DNA from: Tetrapyrgos nigripes
Taxonomy: Eukaryota > Basidiomycota > Agaricomycetes > Agaricales > Campanellaceae
Length of the DNA: 64,000 nucleotides
Direction: 5' to 3'
Assembly: GCA_013368315.1 (NCBI GenBank)
Contig: JAACJM010000111.1
Span: 1 to 64,000 of the forward strand
Made by a program: the position numbers and the translations under genes
Shown here: positions 1 through 11,427 of the stretch, in pieces
How positions within the stretch are numbered: the stretch's first letter is position 1
How the letters are laid out: each line of letters starts with the position of its first letter
Notes under the pieces: model-generated
What the model saw: only the letters and a program-made list of their open reading frames with translations
The model's database searches: none
Told to the model about the DNA's origin: nothing

Positions 1-493
1 CTGATCAGAAGGCTGTTCCTCGGAGGCAGGTGCAGCTCTCTTTTCGTTTGCTGGACCCGAAGGCGACGATCCAGAAGATGGTCCATTTGTGCCTTGCGGA
101 ACAGGCTCAGGACCATTGTGCTGCTTGGTGATATACCGTGCAGAGTTTGTTGACGAGTTGTTGGATCTCGCTTCCGTCTTTACCTCCATCAGGTGGAGAG
201 CTAACGATTGGAGTCGCAGCCCTTTTTCCCTTATCCGTGACCGGAGGCTTCGTTGTCTGGTTTTGGCAGAGCTGCTCAATTATGTGACCCATGTCCTGTC
301 CAGAAGCACCTCCAGCGGTACCGGTGGGACTAGTTTCGTGTGCACTAGATGTGGTGCTGCCACTGACTTTCAAGGGTCAGATTCTGTGTTATGAAGCGTC
401 ACTCATGACAAAGGAACCAACATACGGAGCGACGGGCAAAGCATATACACCGGCGTTCAGAGCCAAGAGAACGAAGGCGAGTTTGGCAGACAT
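1..493 (-). CDS. Secreted Ser/Gly/Pro-rich protein, partial
   Basis: Not recognised. The ATG at 491-493 opens a typical signal peptide: MSAK, then a hydrophobic run rich in Leu, Val and Ala ending near Ala-Leu-Pro. The reading frame then meets a GT donor near 430, and an acceptor near 370-380 leads into a low-complexity exon rich in Ser, Thr, Gly and Pro with one more ordered stretch containing GHIIEQLCQ. That exon reaches a stop at 107-109. The neighbouring frame continues as Pro/Gly/Ser-rich sequence (PEPVPQGTNG) to the window edge, so there is either a splice I could not place or a frame break near 120. The product is probably secreted or cell-wall associated. The 3' end lies outside the window. 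The stretch 494-955 upstream holds nothing I can identify. Confidence 0.4.
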
Positions 494-955
494 GTTTTGG
501 ACCATTTTGGATTTGGCAAGGTTAGAGGTGAGTTTGTCGTCTTTGTCGTGAATGAAGTCGTAGTATTCGTCAAATCAAGCGACCTGCGCTTAAAAGTGGT
601 TGTACGAGTTGGAGAAGGGAGACCGGCTGAAGAAAGTCAGGCTTTCGCGAAAGGCTTTTATACATGTCTGCATTACTATCTTCGTTCTGGCTGTGGAACC
701 ACTTTGATGTCTATTAATGGTGAATGAAAGGGTGCTATCTTGAATCCAATGCTCGAGACGGGTGTCTCCTAGTAGAGTCATGACGGTTGTATCATTACTA
801 CCTTCGTATCCAACACCAACATTCGAAAAAAAATACTTTTGAAAACTATTCTTGCTTGATAAGAATACACCCGCGATATAATAATAAAAACGCAGTACCG
901 TTAGCTTCATGAATAGGTACACCACACTGTGCATCGATACAATGTTGGTGTAGCA

Positions 956-2164
956 CTAGTCTGAACGCACATCATGAAAATCAATCATCGCCTCCTCGTC
1001 GTCAGCAGGCGTCGCCTTGGGCTTCCTGGCAGCGACAAGGGTAGACGTTGAAGTCGGTGCGAAACCCCAGAACGTATTTTCGGTCCTGGACGAGGGCCCA
1101 GGTCGATATCCTTAGATTTCCGGGATGTATGGAGTGCAGTCAAGGTATTCAAAGTAGCTTCAGTAAGCGAAAGGAATTGAAGCATGATAGGCAAACCAGC
1201 CTTCTTCTGGGCAGATATCGTAGAGGCCGCGGTGGAATTCGCCGTCTTCACCTTGGCCAGAGCAGGCTCAAAACCGAGGTACTTGATGACGTCGGCAGAA
1301 TAGGTCTTGTACCTCTTCTTCGGTACGCTTTCATCGTCGCCGCCACTACCTTCGGATCTCGCTTTGTTTCCCTTTACCTTTCACCCATTTATCCAATTCA
1401 AACCGTTCTCAGCTTCAACATCGTCAGAGGTCTTTTCTTGGGTCCATCCTTTGACTTCTGCAGCTTCTTATCCCTACCATCTCCTCTCAAATCTTCAATA
1501 CTACCTCCGTTCCATCTCTATCTCTCTTCAGCAGGGCCTTCAAAGACCTCTCTTCTTCTCTGTCCTCTGAGCTTTCGCTTGTCCTTCACGACCATAAGTT
1601 TCCATGACCTCTTGCGAATTAGTCCCACTGACGTTTGGGGTCACAGCCTTCATGTTTAGAAGGGTGCTTGCGCTTGACAGCAGCTGAGGTTGGTGAGCCA
1701 AATGTTCTAAAAACGAACGTTACGTTTGATATTGACATAGAAAGCGCTGATTGACACACCCTGCAGAAAACTCTGATCTACCTGAACGAGCATGCTTCAC
1801 AACCATCTCCAAGTGGTAATCGCAGGCGCTATTAACATGCGGATCACATCGAGCACCACAAGGCTTTCTGTCTCTTCTGATCACACAGCACATCCTCAAA
1901 TCTTTTGCATGGCCAATAGTCGTTATGGACTCTGCTGATTCGGGTGTAATAGCCAATATGTTTGTCGTTGGGTTGGGTGCGGTTTGTCGGAGGCGCTCTG
2001 AACAAAAAAAGACTACCGTTATTAGACGAAACATTGACGTAGGAGGGGATACACACCTGAAAGGGCTTGAAAATTATCGGGTTCAACAAAGCAATGACTT
2101 CGCCCTCCTTCAATGTGCCGCGCATTAGTGGTCCCTCTAGGATTGCTCCCGCACATTTCCGCAA
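956..2164 (-). pseudogene. MCM10: MCM10 replication initiation factor, 5'-truncated and frameshifted copy
   Basis: Mcm10 binds DNA and the CMG helicase at replication origins. The copy begins abruptly inside the OB-fold region (GTLKEGEVIALLNP near 2,080-2,130). It continues through an intron into a segment reading SASDKPHPT and then, in another frame, TNILAITPESAESI, followed by the Mcm10 zinc finger (IGHAKDLRMC, DRKPCGARCDP, NSACDYH at about 1,800-1,920). A further exon carries KRKH and the family's DPKRQW motif, then a stop near 1,650. Remnants of the C-terminal region (KKRYKTYSADVIKYLGFEP near 1,270-1,320) run on to a stop at 956-958. At least three frame breaks or stops are seen: near 1,985, near 1,650 and near 1,055. 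The N-terminal third is missing where a GC-rich repeat begins. I infer a dead copy; a functional MCM10 should exist elsewhere. Confidence 0.75.
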
Positions 2165-2440
2165 TGAAAATCCCAGTGCCCAAGGATTCAGTCTTGCCGC
2201 GGTCCGGGTAGGTCCGGTCTTTGACCAAATTTCCTGGCCCTGGACCCGGCCCTCGAGGGTTGGGCCAAATTTTTTCTGGCCCTGGCCCTGGACCGGCGGA
2301 CCGGGTCCAACAGGGCCGGTCCAGGGCTGGACCTAGTGTTGTAAGCGGTCCGGCTCGACTCCGGCTAGCCATGGAGCCGAGCCGCATTTGGAGTGAGCCG
2401 AACCGGTCAAACGGCTCTGACTCCATGTGGCTCGACTCTG
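2165..2440. repeat. GC-rich palindromic repeat between MCM10 relic and transposon
   Basis: This stretch is built from overlapping variants of GGCCCTGG, GGTCCGG, CGGACCGGG and GGCTCGACTCCGG, many of them self-complementary, so it could fold extensively. It has no coding sense and sits exactly where MCM10 homology ends and where the KDZ element begins. It may be a small non-autonomous element or its remnant. I could not define terminal repeats. Confidence 0.45.
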
Positions 2441-2694
2441 CACCTGATATTACCAAATAGCCGGGTATACACAAGCGAGAATTTGATCGCTGATCCGCCC
2501 GACTACAAGGCATTATCAGCAGCTCCCCCCCAGTTGCTTAAAGTTGGCTGGGCATAAGGACTTGAGGCTGGGTAGGTAGGTGTGCGGGTGTGCAGGACCA
2601 TCGGGCATGGGTCGGATAGGACCAGGGGCGGATCCACATGACTTTCCGGCTTAGTAACCAGTTGGGAAGGCGCTGTCCCGCCCTTTTCCCGCTC
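2441..2694 (+). repeat. Left terminal inverted repeat of the KDZ element
   Basis: It pairs with 11,428-11,680 in inverted orientation. The outer 53 bp are identical in the two copies. Differences further in are scattered substitutions and single-base indels, until identity is lost just after the shared block CCCTTTTCCCGCTC. Part of the inner portion (TTAGTAA, a GGCGCTGTCC-like block) recurs loosely at about 2,795-2,850, suggesting a subterminal repeat. Confidence 0.9.
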
Positions 2695-2925
2695 AATACA
2701 TGTATGTACAAGTATGTACAAGGCACTGTAGATCGTTAATAGCAGTGAAATGTATACAATACTGAAAATAAGTCTAGGCATCGTCGTCTTCGCATGTCTT
2801 TCCCGCTTAGTAAGGAGTCGGGCGGGTGCTGTCCTGTCCTTACCTGCCCCCACTCATTTCTTATACATACATAGTAAAGCAACAGATGTAGATTACAACT
2901 AAGATACCTAAATAGAAACATTTTT

Positions 2926-5900
2926 TCACCTCCTATCAGATGCAATACCCAACACAGATGTAGCGGCGGCATCTGCTTCTGCCTCCTCCTCCTCTTCTGC
3001 CTCACTTTCCCACTCATCGTCGTCATTGTTGACCACATCATTGTTCAGGTCATCCTCATTGACGGTGGTATCATGCTGCCCTTCCCAAATACTCTGACGA
3101 CGAAGACCAGTTCCAGCCTTAAAGTAATCCAGATTCTTTGGGTCAAAACCCTTCAATTTGTAGATGTTGCGAAGTCGTATACGGTGTAAGGAGTTGAATC
3201 GTCCTCGCTCCCAGCAGTAGAGGGAAATCTGATGGGCAAGGTGGGGGTTTGTCAGGGTAACGAGCTGCTCCATGCCCTTCAGGTAGTCCCTCTCTTCCTT
3301 CATATATGTCATGAGCCGTTTGATTTCGATGTGCAGCCGCACTAACTCCTCTTTCGCCCGAATGACTTTGAAGTACTGGGTCATCAGCAAGCAATTTGCG
3401 GGTTGCGCCCAACGTTTCTCCCACACGTCGTTCCGAGTGTCCTTGAGGGAGTTGAGTTCAGACAGATACGCCTTGTCGATGACTTGATCATACTCCAATG
3501 GCTCCCGAGGAGGCGATAGTTTTGCAGCTGCTTGGTTGTACTGACGGACGGCTTCACGAATCGACTCCGAACGTTTCTTGAGGGCTTGACCAAGATGCTT
3601 CCTCATCTTATAGCCTAACGCCGAGGAGAATCAGAGCGAGAAAACACCTGAGACTAGATTGTTACGCACCTGTGCCAGCAACGTTCATTCGGGACAACTC
3701 AAATATCCGTGCAACCACTAAACCCTCCAATTTGTCCAGAGCCTTACGATATGTAGAAGCTCTAGACATCTCCTCTGCCTTTCTCCATTCCTCACATCCT
3801 TCTGTCCAACGCTCCTTGACCTGCATCTTCAACTCCAGCACATGTATCTCTGTGAGCAACTTCTCCTCCATCTCCTGCTCCTGCTGCATGGTCACTTCTA
3901 CTGGATTAAAGACTTGAGGATTGTTTGGGTTGTATGCATTGAAGAGGGTTCTTGCTGCTTGGAGCCGCTCACGACACTTTGTCAACTTTACCAGCTTGTT
4001 GTACAGCTCCATCGTCAACACATCCTCCTGTGGTTCCTCCTTTCTACTCAGCAAATACTGAAGTTCCTCCTCCAGCCAATTGAACAGTTCCATTGGATCC
4101 TCTACCCCAACATCCTTGAGCTGTTTCCACATCTCCTCTTCACCATCCAAAATCTGCAGGGCTTGACGATAGTTGTTGTAGATGAAGCGGCTGAGGTTAG
4201 CATAGGCTTCGAGATTGTCATGGTGATACATCCATTCTGTGATCAATTGGTGGCGGTGAAACTTGCTGGCGTGTCGAGTCGCACTGGTGAGTGCATTAGA
4301 CTGCGAGAAATATCGTTCACAGGCCTCAAGATCTTCGCACCCAGCCCAGGAAATGTACAGGAGCAGGAAAAGAAGTTGACAGAGACGGTTGTGGGCATGT
4401 CCGTGCATGAGGGGGATCAAGATCTTGAGTTTCTCGGCAGCAGCGAGCGTCTTCAGGGGACTTCTCTCGACGGTGGTCTTGAACTGACAGCCAATATCAT
4501 ACGCAAATGCTGTATCACCCTTTGGCTCTAGGAGTCCACGTTGACGACGGTCCATTTGACTTGCAAGAAGGAAGCAGTGGACAATGGTGAGAGCATATTT
4601 TCGACTAAAGCATTGTTTTCAGTGTGTTATTTTTCCAGACTAAAGGTAAGCACTCACCCTTCACCACTCTTTATCATATCCACAAACCACAAGAGAAACA
4701 TATGTCAGCACACCCCAATGAAAATCCCAGTGACGTCGTAGACAGCTGGGTCATACGAAGTATGTCCCTCCTTCATATTGTCCCATCTCTCCTCACAGGC
4801 ACCTTTCTCCTCCTTCTGCTTCTTCTTCTCAGCTGCTGAGGGCTCTGCCCATCCTTCGTGATTCTTCCAGTGCTGAGGATCCCATTTGTCGACCTCTTCA
4901 GGACAAATGAGGTAGTCTTCACCACCGTCCTGATAGTCGTCTCTTTCCCGCACTCATCCCTGAGTCTCCGAGTCAAAATTGGGTTCCCGACGTTCGACTC
5001 GTTTCAGAGAGTTGCCGCCGTCCAAGGCACCCAAGAATCCTATTCCCAACTCGGGCTCTCCAGCAGTGGTGTACTGACATGAGGGGCATGCATTGAGAGC
5101 ACACCAGTCAGGACGATCGCGTTGTAGTGCCTGGCGCACACGTTGGCAGATTTTTCATTGGACAGTGATAAAGACATCAAATGCCGACCGGAACTGGACT
5201 GCCAGGTAATTCTGATAGCGTTGCCCTTGTATATCGCACAATGCGCGTACGAAGGGCTGAACGGAGAGTCGGGGACAACGCCTGAAGAGATGATGGAATA
5301 TCTGGAGCGTACTTGTGGTGATAATGGTCTTGTGAACGAGTGGGTTGCAAGGGAAGTATCCTTGTCTGACGATGCTAGCACTTTTGAACCAATCTTCTCT
5401 ATATAGTGTAACATGAGTTGTTGTAGTATCTGTAGATGAGAGTTTGAAATCAGCTAACACACAAAGATCCTGATAAAAAAGAAAACGCACGAAAAAGTCT
5501 ATGGCTTTTGACATCTCATAGCCTTTAATCTCCCCAGCATAAAGCTCACCCCTGGCCTGCCGATAATCCCAATCCATGAAAGCGTCCGTCATCCCTTCAA
5601 GCTGCGCATCCCATCGTTGCTGGTCAATGACTATTTTGTTTCGTCGTGTTCGATAGTCTTGGTAGTAACTAAAAACAAGTATTAGTATGGCTTTTGTTAG
5701 TGAAGGAGTGAGGGTAAGACATACGAACGGCGATACAACTGAGTAGCTTTGTGATATGCAGCTTCCTCAGTGTCTGCACTGGCATCGTCATCTTCTGAGT
5801 CGCTGGAGTTGTAGCCGTTGGAATAGAGAGTGGACAGGTCTTGCTCGTTGGTACCATCTTGAAGTTCATATTGGTCTTCGTACGTTTGCATGTACAAATC

Positions 5901-6086
5901 GTAGGTAACGTCAAGGTCAGACTGTGCAGTTCTTGTTGTAGCTTTCTGGTGTGCATGTTTTATTGCCAATGCTGCCTTATGCCTTGCAATTTTGTTAGTG
6001 CTGTATGATTTGAAGACATTAGAAGAGGAGGAGGAGGAAGGGTTTGGAGCGCGAATGGTGCGTTTTTTCAGCTTAATGATGCCCAT
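2926..6086 (-). pseudogene. KDZ transposase, inactivated by three in-frame TGA codons
   Basis: The product would be the DDE-type nuclease that moves the element. The first ATG in frame is 6,084-6,086. Exons carry a basic N-terminus and an acidic stretch (5,730-5,830). A region reading GYFPCNPLVH (near 5,380) is followed by the CPSCQYT cysteine pair and GALDGGNSLKRV (near 5,000-5,080), which matches the conserved catalytic-Asp block of KDZ transposases. Later come DVTGIFIGVC, the AYDIGCQF block (near 4,490), HGHAHNRLCQL (near 4,390), a long helical C-terminal half and an acidic tail ending at 2,926. In-frame TGA codons lie at 5,155-5,157, 4,954-4,956 and 4,705-4,707. The last replaces the Arg of the family's VCRH block, fitting CGA to TGA. 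Otherwise frames and introns look intact, so decay appears recent. Confidence 0.8.
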
Positions 6087-7549
6087 GCTGATGAGTACCT
6101 GGGGACGACGAAGTTGCACTCGCAGTTGACTCGCAGCCAATTAGTTGGTAAACAAAATCACCTGACCACATGGCGTGTCCAGTCAACTTGCAGTCAACTA
6201 TCATGGCTTTCAAAGTGAATTCTCAATTTCGCGTCATTTCACCTTTTCAACCCCTTAGCTGTCAGCCGTAGTATGCAGACCCGACCTTGGGGCAGCAGAA
6301 AACACGACAGCTTGAGGCCTTTCACACTTTGTCGTGGACACGACGCGTCTATGTCCAATCCATGTTTGATCCATGTCTTTTCACATTTTCCACCTTAGAT
6401 GTCTGACCCAGCCGTAGTATTCAGACCCAACCTTGCAATTTGAATACACTGTAACTTGATGCCTTCCCAATTACAATGACTATCAACACAATGCAACACA
6501 TCCGCAGTGTCCCAAGGGAGACCGATATCTAGTTGGATAGGTTACATAATTGATGCCTTTAGCCATATAAGGAATACGGCAGTAATGGCGCGGGTGTCGG
6601 GATTTATCGCATTGTGTTGTGAATGCAGCATCACACTGTGCATAAAGGCCCCAGATCTTTATGTGGGATAGTTACCATAAGATAAATCTTTGACTTACGC
6701 TACAAATTGATAGAAGCTGACTACGGAAACCACTACTTATTTTCTTAACACACTGGTACGTCTAATTGAGCATTCCAGCCTTAAAAGTACACATTGTAAC
6801 ACATCTAGCACTGTATAAAGAATCATATACTGCTTTGTATGTAATTCAATTAATGGCGGACTGCACGCCAATAATTATTGCTGATGTACTGTCTGCCCGC
6901 CACTTTACCTTTGTGATGACGGTGAGCTCATAGTTTTCAATATATTATCGTGAATCTTAAGTCGAACAGCTCTGATAGGTACTAACCTTCATATATGGGT
7001 CTCTGACATGATTCAGAATTCGAAACTAGAAAGTAATTGTTTTGTATCAGATTTCCTATGCAATTCCTATGTACTTCATGGTACTCAAGTGCTTTAAGAT
7101 CATGACATACCCAAATAATTGTAGACGAGCAGGATAACTTCAATTATCACTTTGTACAGTATTAGCCATCTTATAGGTATTTTTTCAGCTTTTTAAACCC
7201 TCAGATAAGTGCTCTAGTTGAGTGCGAGTGTTGCGAAATGACCGAAATTTGAGTCTTTTTCATTAACATGCTTGTATACTGAGTATTACTGAGGATCCTG
7301 CTCCAATAAAAATTTAGAAGACACCTATACATGTCGCAAGCATATTCCGATTTTCTCCGAGGCATATTTTCACCCTTTGAAGTGAGCCGAGTCGAAGCAG
7401 GAGACGCGCGAGGCAGCAGGAGCGTGGGAACTCGTATCGGGTGTGGGTGAGGAGAGCTTTTCTCGGTCGTTCTGAAGGTAGTGCAAAGATAGTTTTACAA
7501 ATTGACACAATTTAACTATCAAATAATTGTAAGTACTAGTCTATTGACA
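6087..7549. other. Non-coding interior of the KDZ element
   Basis: This AT-rich 1.46-kb stretch lies between the transposase start and the 3' end of the next gene. I found no open frame with protein-like composition. It probably holds the transposase promoter and the 3' flank of the neighbouring gene. A short segment near 7,370-7,460 is GC-richer but reads as no recognisable protein. Confidence 0.5.
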
Positions 7550-8702
7550 TTAAAAAAGAATTTTACGAGCAGGAAACTTCTTCACAACTCCATCCTTTCG
7601 GCACTTCCTCAAATAAGCCCAAGCTTGAGAGACATTACCTACATAACGAACAGCAACACCACCACCATACACTAAGCCATCTATAACTAAGCTCTTCCGT
7701 GTCTGATACACATTAGGTTTCACTCCTTCTATGAGAATGAAACACTCTTGATCGCATGGTTGCTGGGCAATGACTTCAGCGGCTGTTGACTGTGAGAACT
7801 CGTTCCACAACTCTAATGCCTGTTCCAGATCTCCAAACCCTCGAAATACTTGGGAGTGATCATCGGGGTCGCAGATGGCAGAGGCATACAAAGTAAGCAT
7901 GGTACGGCCCCTGTAAAAGGTGTAAGGACTAGACGAAACATTTTGCAGTAAGTTATACACATACCAAGCATAGTAAAACCCAGATTGCGCATTTTTACCG
8001 TAATAGACAATATACGCCGGCTTCTTACTACCAGGATAGACAGCGAAGCTCGAGGTTGGCTCAGTTGGACCTTGAATAGTCAAGGGAAGGCTGGGAGTGG
8101 CCAGTGCAGGTTGTCTAGCACGGGTCGGAGTGGAGGGCGGCGCATTTGAATGATACGTTTGGGACCGAGTTGGAGTGGAGGGGGCTGAAGGACTTTGAGC
8201 TGATGGTCGGAAAGCCTGATTAATACGTTCTTTGTGAATTGTTAATATCAGAGCAAAAGATAACAAAAACAGAACACACCGATATTGAAGGCCATGGCCT
8301 GAAAAGCAGTATTTAACTCATCAACCTGATTAGTTACCTCGTCTTCTGCCAGGTGGTGGTGCTCCTGCGCAAGATCGAGTTGAGCTTGCATATCGTCAAC
8401 AGTCCTTTCGGTAAGCCAGCGGTGGGTCTCAGCAGAAAGGAGAGCTAAAGCACGGGTTGTAAGACAGATCAGAGCAGGCAAAGAATGACATACATACTTT
8501 GTTGAGTCTGTTGGAAAGTCTGTCCTTCATCTAGAACAGCTTGCAGCAACCGGATCTGTTCTGCTTTGGCTTCTGGCAAGGCTGGAGTTGAGGGACCTCT
8601 TCTGAGTCGACTTGGCGTTGATGGTGTAGAGTATGAGCCTAATTATTACAACGTTAACGTTAGAACTACAAATGTTTTGAAACAATGCAACATACCTGGC
8701 AT
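7550..8702 (-). CDS. Transposon cargo protein with two RNase H1 N-terminal-like (viroplasmin-type) domains
   Basis: The start ATG at 8,700-8,702 gives a two-codon first exon plus one base (Met-Pro-G) spliced to a Ser/Thr/Pro-rich exon. Four introns fit in frame, at about 8,645-8,693, 8,461-8,506, 8,230-8,280 and 7,912-7,966, giving an uninterrupted protein of roughly 320 residues. Order: Pro/Ser-rich leader; a coiled-coil segment (RTVDDMQAQLDLAQEHHHLA); a second Ser/Thr/Pro linker with repeated STPTR; then two similar domains. The first begins AYIVYYGKNAQSGFYYAW and ends QVFRGFGDLEQALELW. The second begins ECFILIEGVKPNVYQT and ends AVRYVGNVSQAWAYL. This layout (YxVxxG, short helix, then a GF or YxG strand and an ALxxW helix) is that of the domain that in RNase H1 binds RNA:DNA hybrid and occurs in caulimovirus viroplasmins. 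No RNase H catalytic domain follows. A nucleic-acid-binding helper of transposition is inferred. Confidence 0.7.
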
Positions 8703-8772
8703 GATTGGACTTGCGAGATGAAGGTTTCATTAAACAAACCGACGTGCACGTGAGTATCGCGACATACGCGTT
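8703..8772. promoter_or_regulatory. 70-bp divergent promoter shared by the two cargo genes
   Basis: Only 70 bp separate the ATG of the leftward RNase H1-N-like gene from the ATG of the rightward gene. The interval contains ACGTGCACGT, a 10-bp palindrome near 8,742. With no other room for separate promoters, the two cargo genes are probably co-expressed. Confidence 0.4.
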
Positions 8773-11324
8773 ATGTCTGGATATTCTGTTGAAAAAATCA
8801 ACGAAAATATTCCAGACCCTACCATGAGCCCCCCATCTCAAGGAATGGGTTGGCAGAGCAAACAAGACCTCCTATACAACTCTCAGGCTTCTTATTCAAG
8901 GTTGAACTCAATGGCTTCAACTCAATGGCCAACTCAATGGAACGTATCATCGCCACTGTCAGGAACTGTATTGGAGAACTTCCATTCACTAACTCCTCCT
9001 CTACACCGTCCTACATCCACACTACAACTTCCTACATCTACACTACAACGGCCTCTTTCTACACCCCTCTGTCCTACTTCTGTGCCGTATCAGAATGTCC
9101 ATGGCCTAACACGCCATCTCCAGCCTGCGTCAAACGCATCGTACTTGCAGGTAAGCAACAGACACTCATAAGTATATTACTTGGGCTAATTATTTTCTAC
9201 TACAGCAAAACTATCCCTCCCCGAGTGGTAATATCTCCAACATACACATCCACAGGGCACATTCTACTCTATCAACCTCTTCACTCGTGCCCACAGCCTA
9301 CAACCAAACACAAAGTGCGTACAACTTCCCTTCACAAGCTGCTTATCCGACTCTCCCTTCGAATACTCGCTATCCAACACCCTCTTCTGGTCTGCCTTTA
9401 CAGCCCTCACAACTGGTGAATCGGCAGCTACCAGTAGTGTCAGCAGTCCAGCCAACTCCTCGTCATGTCCAACAACCACCCTCACAACTTAATTGGCAAG
9501 AACCAGTTCTTTGCCAGAACGTTGATGCCAGGGAGCAACAGACAAGACAGCCTTCACCCTCCTCTATCAGCTCACCACCTCGCCGAGCTCCATCTCCCCT
9601 CTTTAATCCAATTTCAGCTAGTCAGGGTGCACAAGCCAATCAGTCCGTGCTTGCCAACGTCACTGGAATACTGCATCGCAGTCAAGAACCGACGCCTAGT
9701 ACCACTCCTGCTCCTACCACGTCCAGCTCATCTTCATTACCGGCTTCCCGGGCAGACTCTCCTCCTCCGCAACCTCGGGGTGATGACACTATTGGACCTG
9801 CAGTGCAGCACCCTCCTACCGCCGCTATTCCTTCTGCGTCACTTGGAGAGGCCAAACAACGGCTTAAAAGTCAAACAACCGATACCACACTGCGAGATGC
9901 GGTCGCCAACATCGTCAAAGTACAGGAAAACGAGATCGAGCGTGTTGCCAATGAGCACAAGGTGCCATTGAGCAGGATCAACAAGATGTTGAGCCTTCAA
10001 CGTCGCTTCCGTCAACAGAAGCAGCCCAGTGCGTACAACGCTGCACTATTCATCAAGACAAAGGAGGTCAATGCGGGTAGGTTTCTCAAATGTCTATTTG
10101 AGCGGTAACTGACTGGATCCATCAGGACTGGGCCGGGGTCAACGACATAAGCTATCGGAAATCCACCAACTTTTGCAGGACGACATCGAGATGATGAAAG
10201 AGGTGAACGATCCGAAATCAAAAAAGGTGAAGGAGTGGAAGGATGAGGTGTTGGACTTCCATGAAGACAAGTTTATTGGCACTCAGGGGTCACGCAAGGC
10301 GATGCAGAAGGAGAGTACAATGACGTTAAGCAGAGTCAACAGAGAGGTAAGTATTCTATTAATCTTTCAAAGACTATGCTAACGACCTTCTTGTTCTACA
10401 GCTTGAAAACCTTTCACGTCACACTGGACCCTTTACTTGGGGATTCATGTGTCGAAAGGCATTTGATACACCAGTCACTGGCGCATTCTTCAGCCCAGAT
10501 GATATGGAAGGCTTTCTTATGGACACCTTCAACATGAGCGCGTTTGATTTCGTCGCCACCGCTGAGGCGTATCATTGTCTGCATAGCGTCAAGAAGGGAG
10601 GGTCATTGACAAATGAGAAGATGAAGGTTCTTATTGCTGGAATGATTTTACGGGGTCTACATGCGTAACACTATTCTTATCTTCTCAATTACTCTACTCA
10701 TCACTACATAATACAGGCGAAGTAACTGGAACAATCAAGATATCCATGGAATACAAGCACTATCGTACGAAGATCGTCAAGAAGTACCACGTCAAGCTCA
10801 TGAACTGGCCCGACCACATTCCCTTCGACAATGCTCACACCTTCAACGCTGACCAAGTCAAGGAGGTATACGACCTCTTACGGAGTGCGACTATCAAATG
10901 GAAGGTCCTCACCAACACCGAATACCGTAAGGAGATGCAGGCACTAGATACTGATATTGAGAAAGGTATCATACAGCTTCCAGGTCGACAAAAGACTCGT
11001 TCAGACAAGGGTACAGCGCACAAGAAGGGCTCAGATAAGATGACAGCACCACAAAAGCGATCAGCAAACCCACAGGGAGGTGGGCCGTCTAAACAAGCCA
11101 AGGTGTCCGCTGCTGGTCAGAACAACAAGTACAAAAGTGTGGAGTTCATTGACAATGACGACGACGATGAAGGCAATGAAGGCAGTGAGGAGGAGGACCA
11201 GCTGCATGCCTCAGAGGAAGATGGTGAGGGTGACATGGACGAAGAGATGGTAGATTTTTTTTTGGATGAGGAGCAGGATGAGATAGATGCTGACCCCCTT
11301 GCAAATGTTGATGACGACGAATAG
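8773..11324 (+). CDS. Conserved KDZ-associated protein of unknown function
   Basis: I recognise this as a type of protein often seen in mushroom genomes beside KDZ transposases, with no known function. The N-terminal third is Ser/Pro/Thr/Gln-rich and disordered, with short repeats (STLQ, QWPTQW). A conserved core starts near 9,840: TLRDAVANIVKVQENEIERV, then SRINKMLSLQRRF and SAYNAALFIKTKEVNAG. It continues with GQRHKLSEIHQLL, a helical middle, GPFTWGFMCRKAF, KVLIAGMILRGL and, in the last exon, YHVKLMNWPDHIPF. The tail is basic then strongly acidic, ending at 11,324. Introns at about 9,151-9,206, 10,077-10,125, 10,347-10,401 and 10,664-10,718 follow GT-AG. The last leaves the frame off by one base, so either a different splice is used or a 1-nt indel has broken the gene. 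The acidic tail and basic patch suggest a chromatin or DNA partner (inference). Confidence 0.6.
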
Positions 11325-11427
11325 GCTCACTACTTAGACTCCTATAGTGATATACATACTTAATCTTATTCTTTTTATTGCTTTATATAAACCATATACA
11401 TACATATCTGCCTATGTCTATGTGCGA

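Noticed and set aside
1048..1659. 203-codon plus-strand frame
   Set aside because: It is antisense to the MCM10 relic, whose motifs are recognisable on the minus strand.
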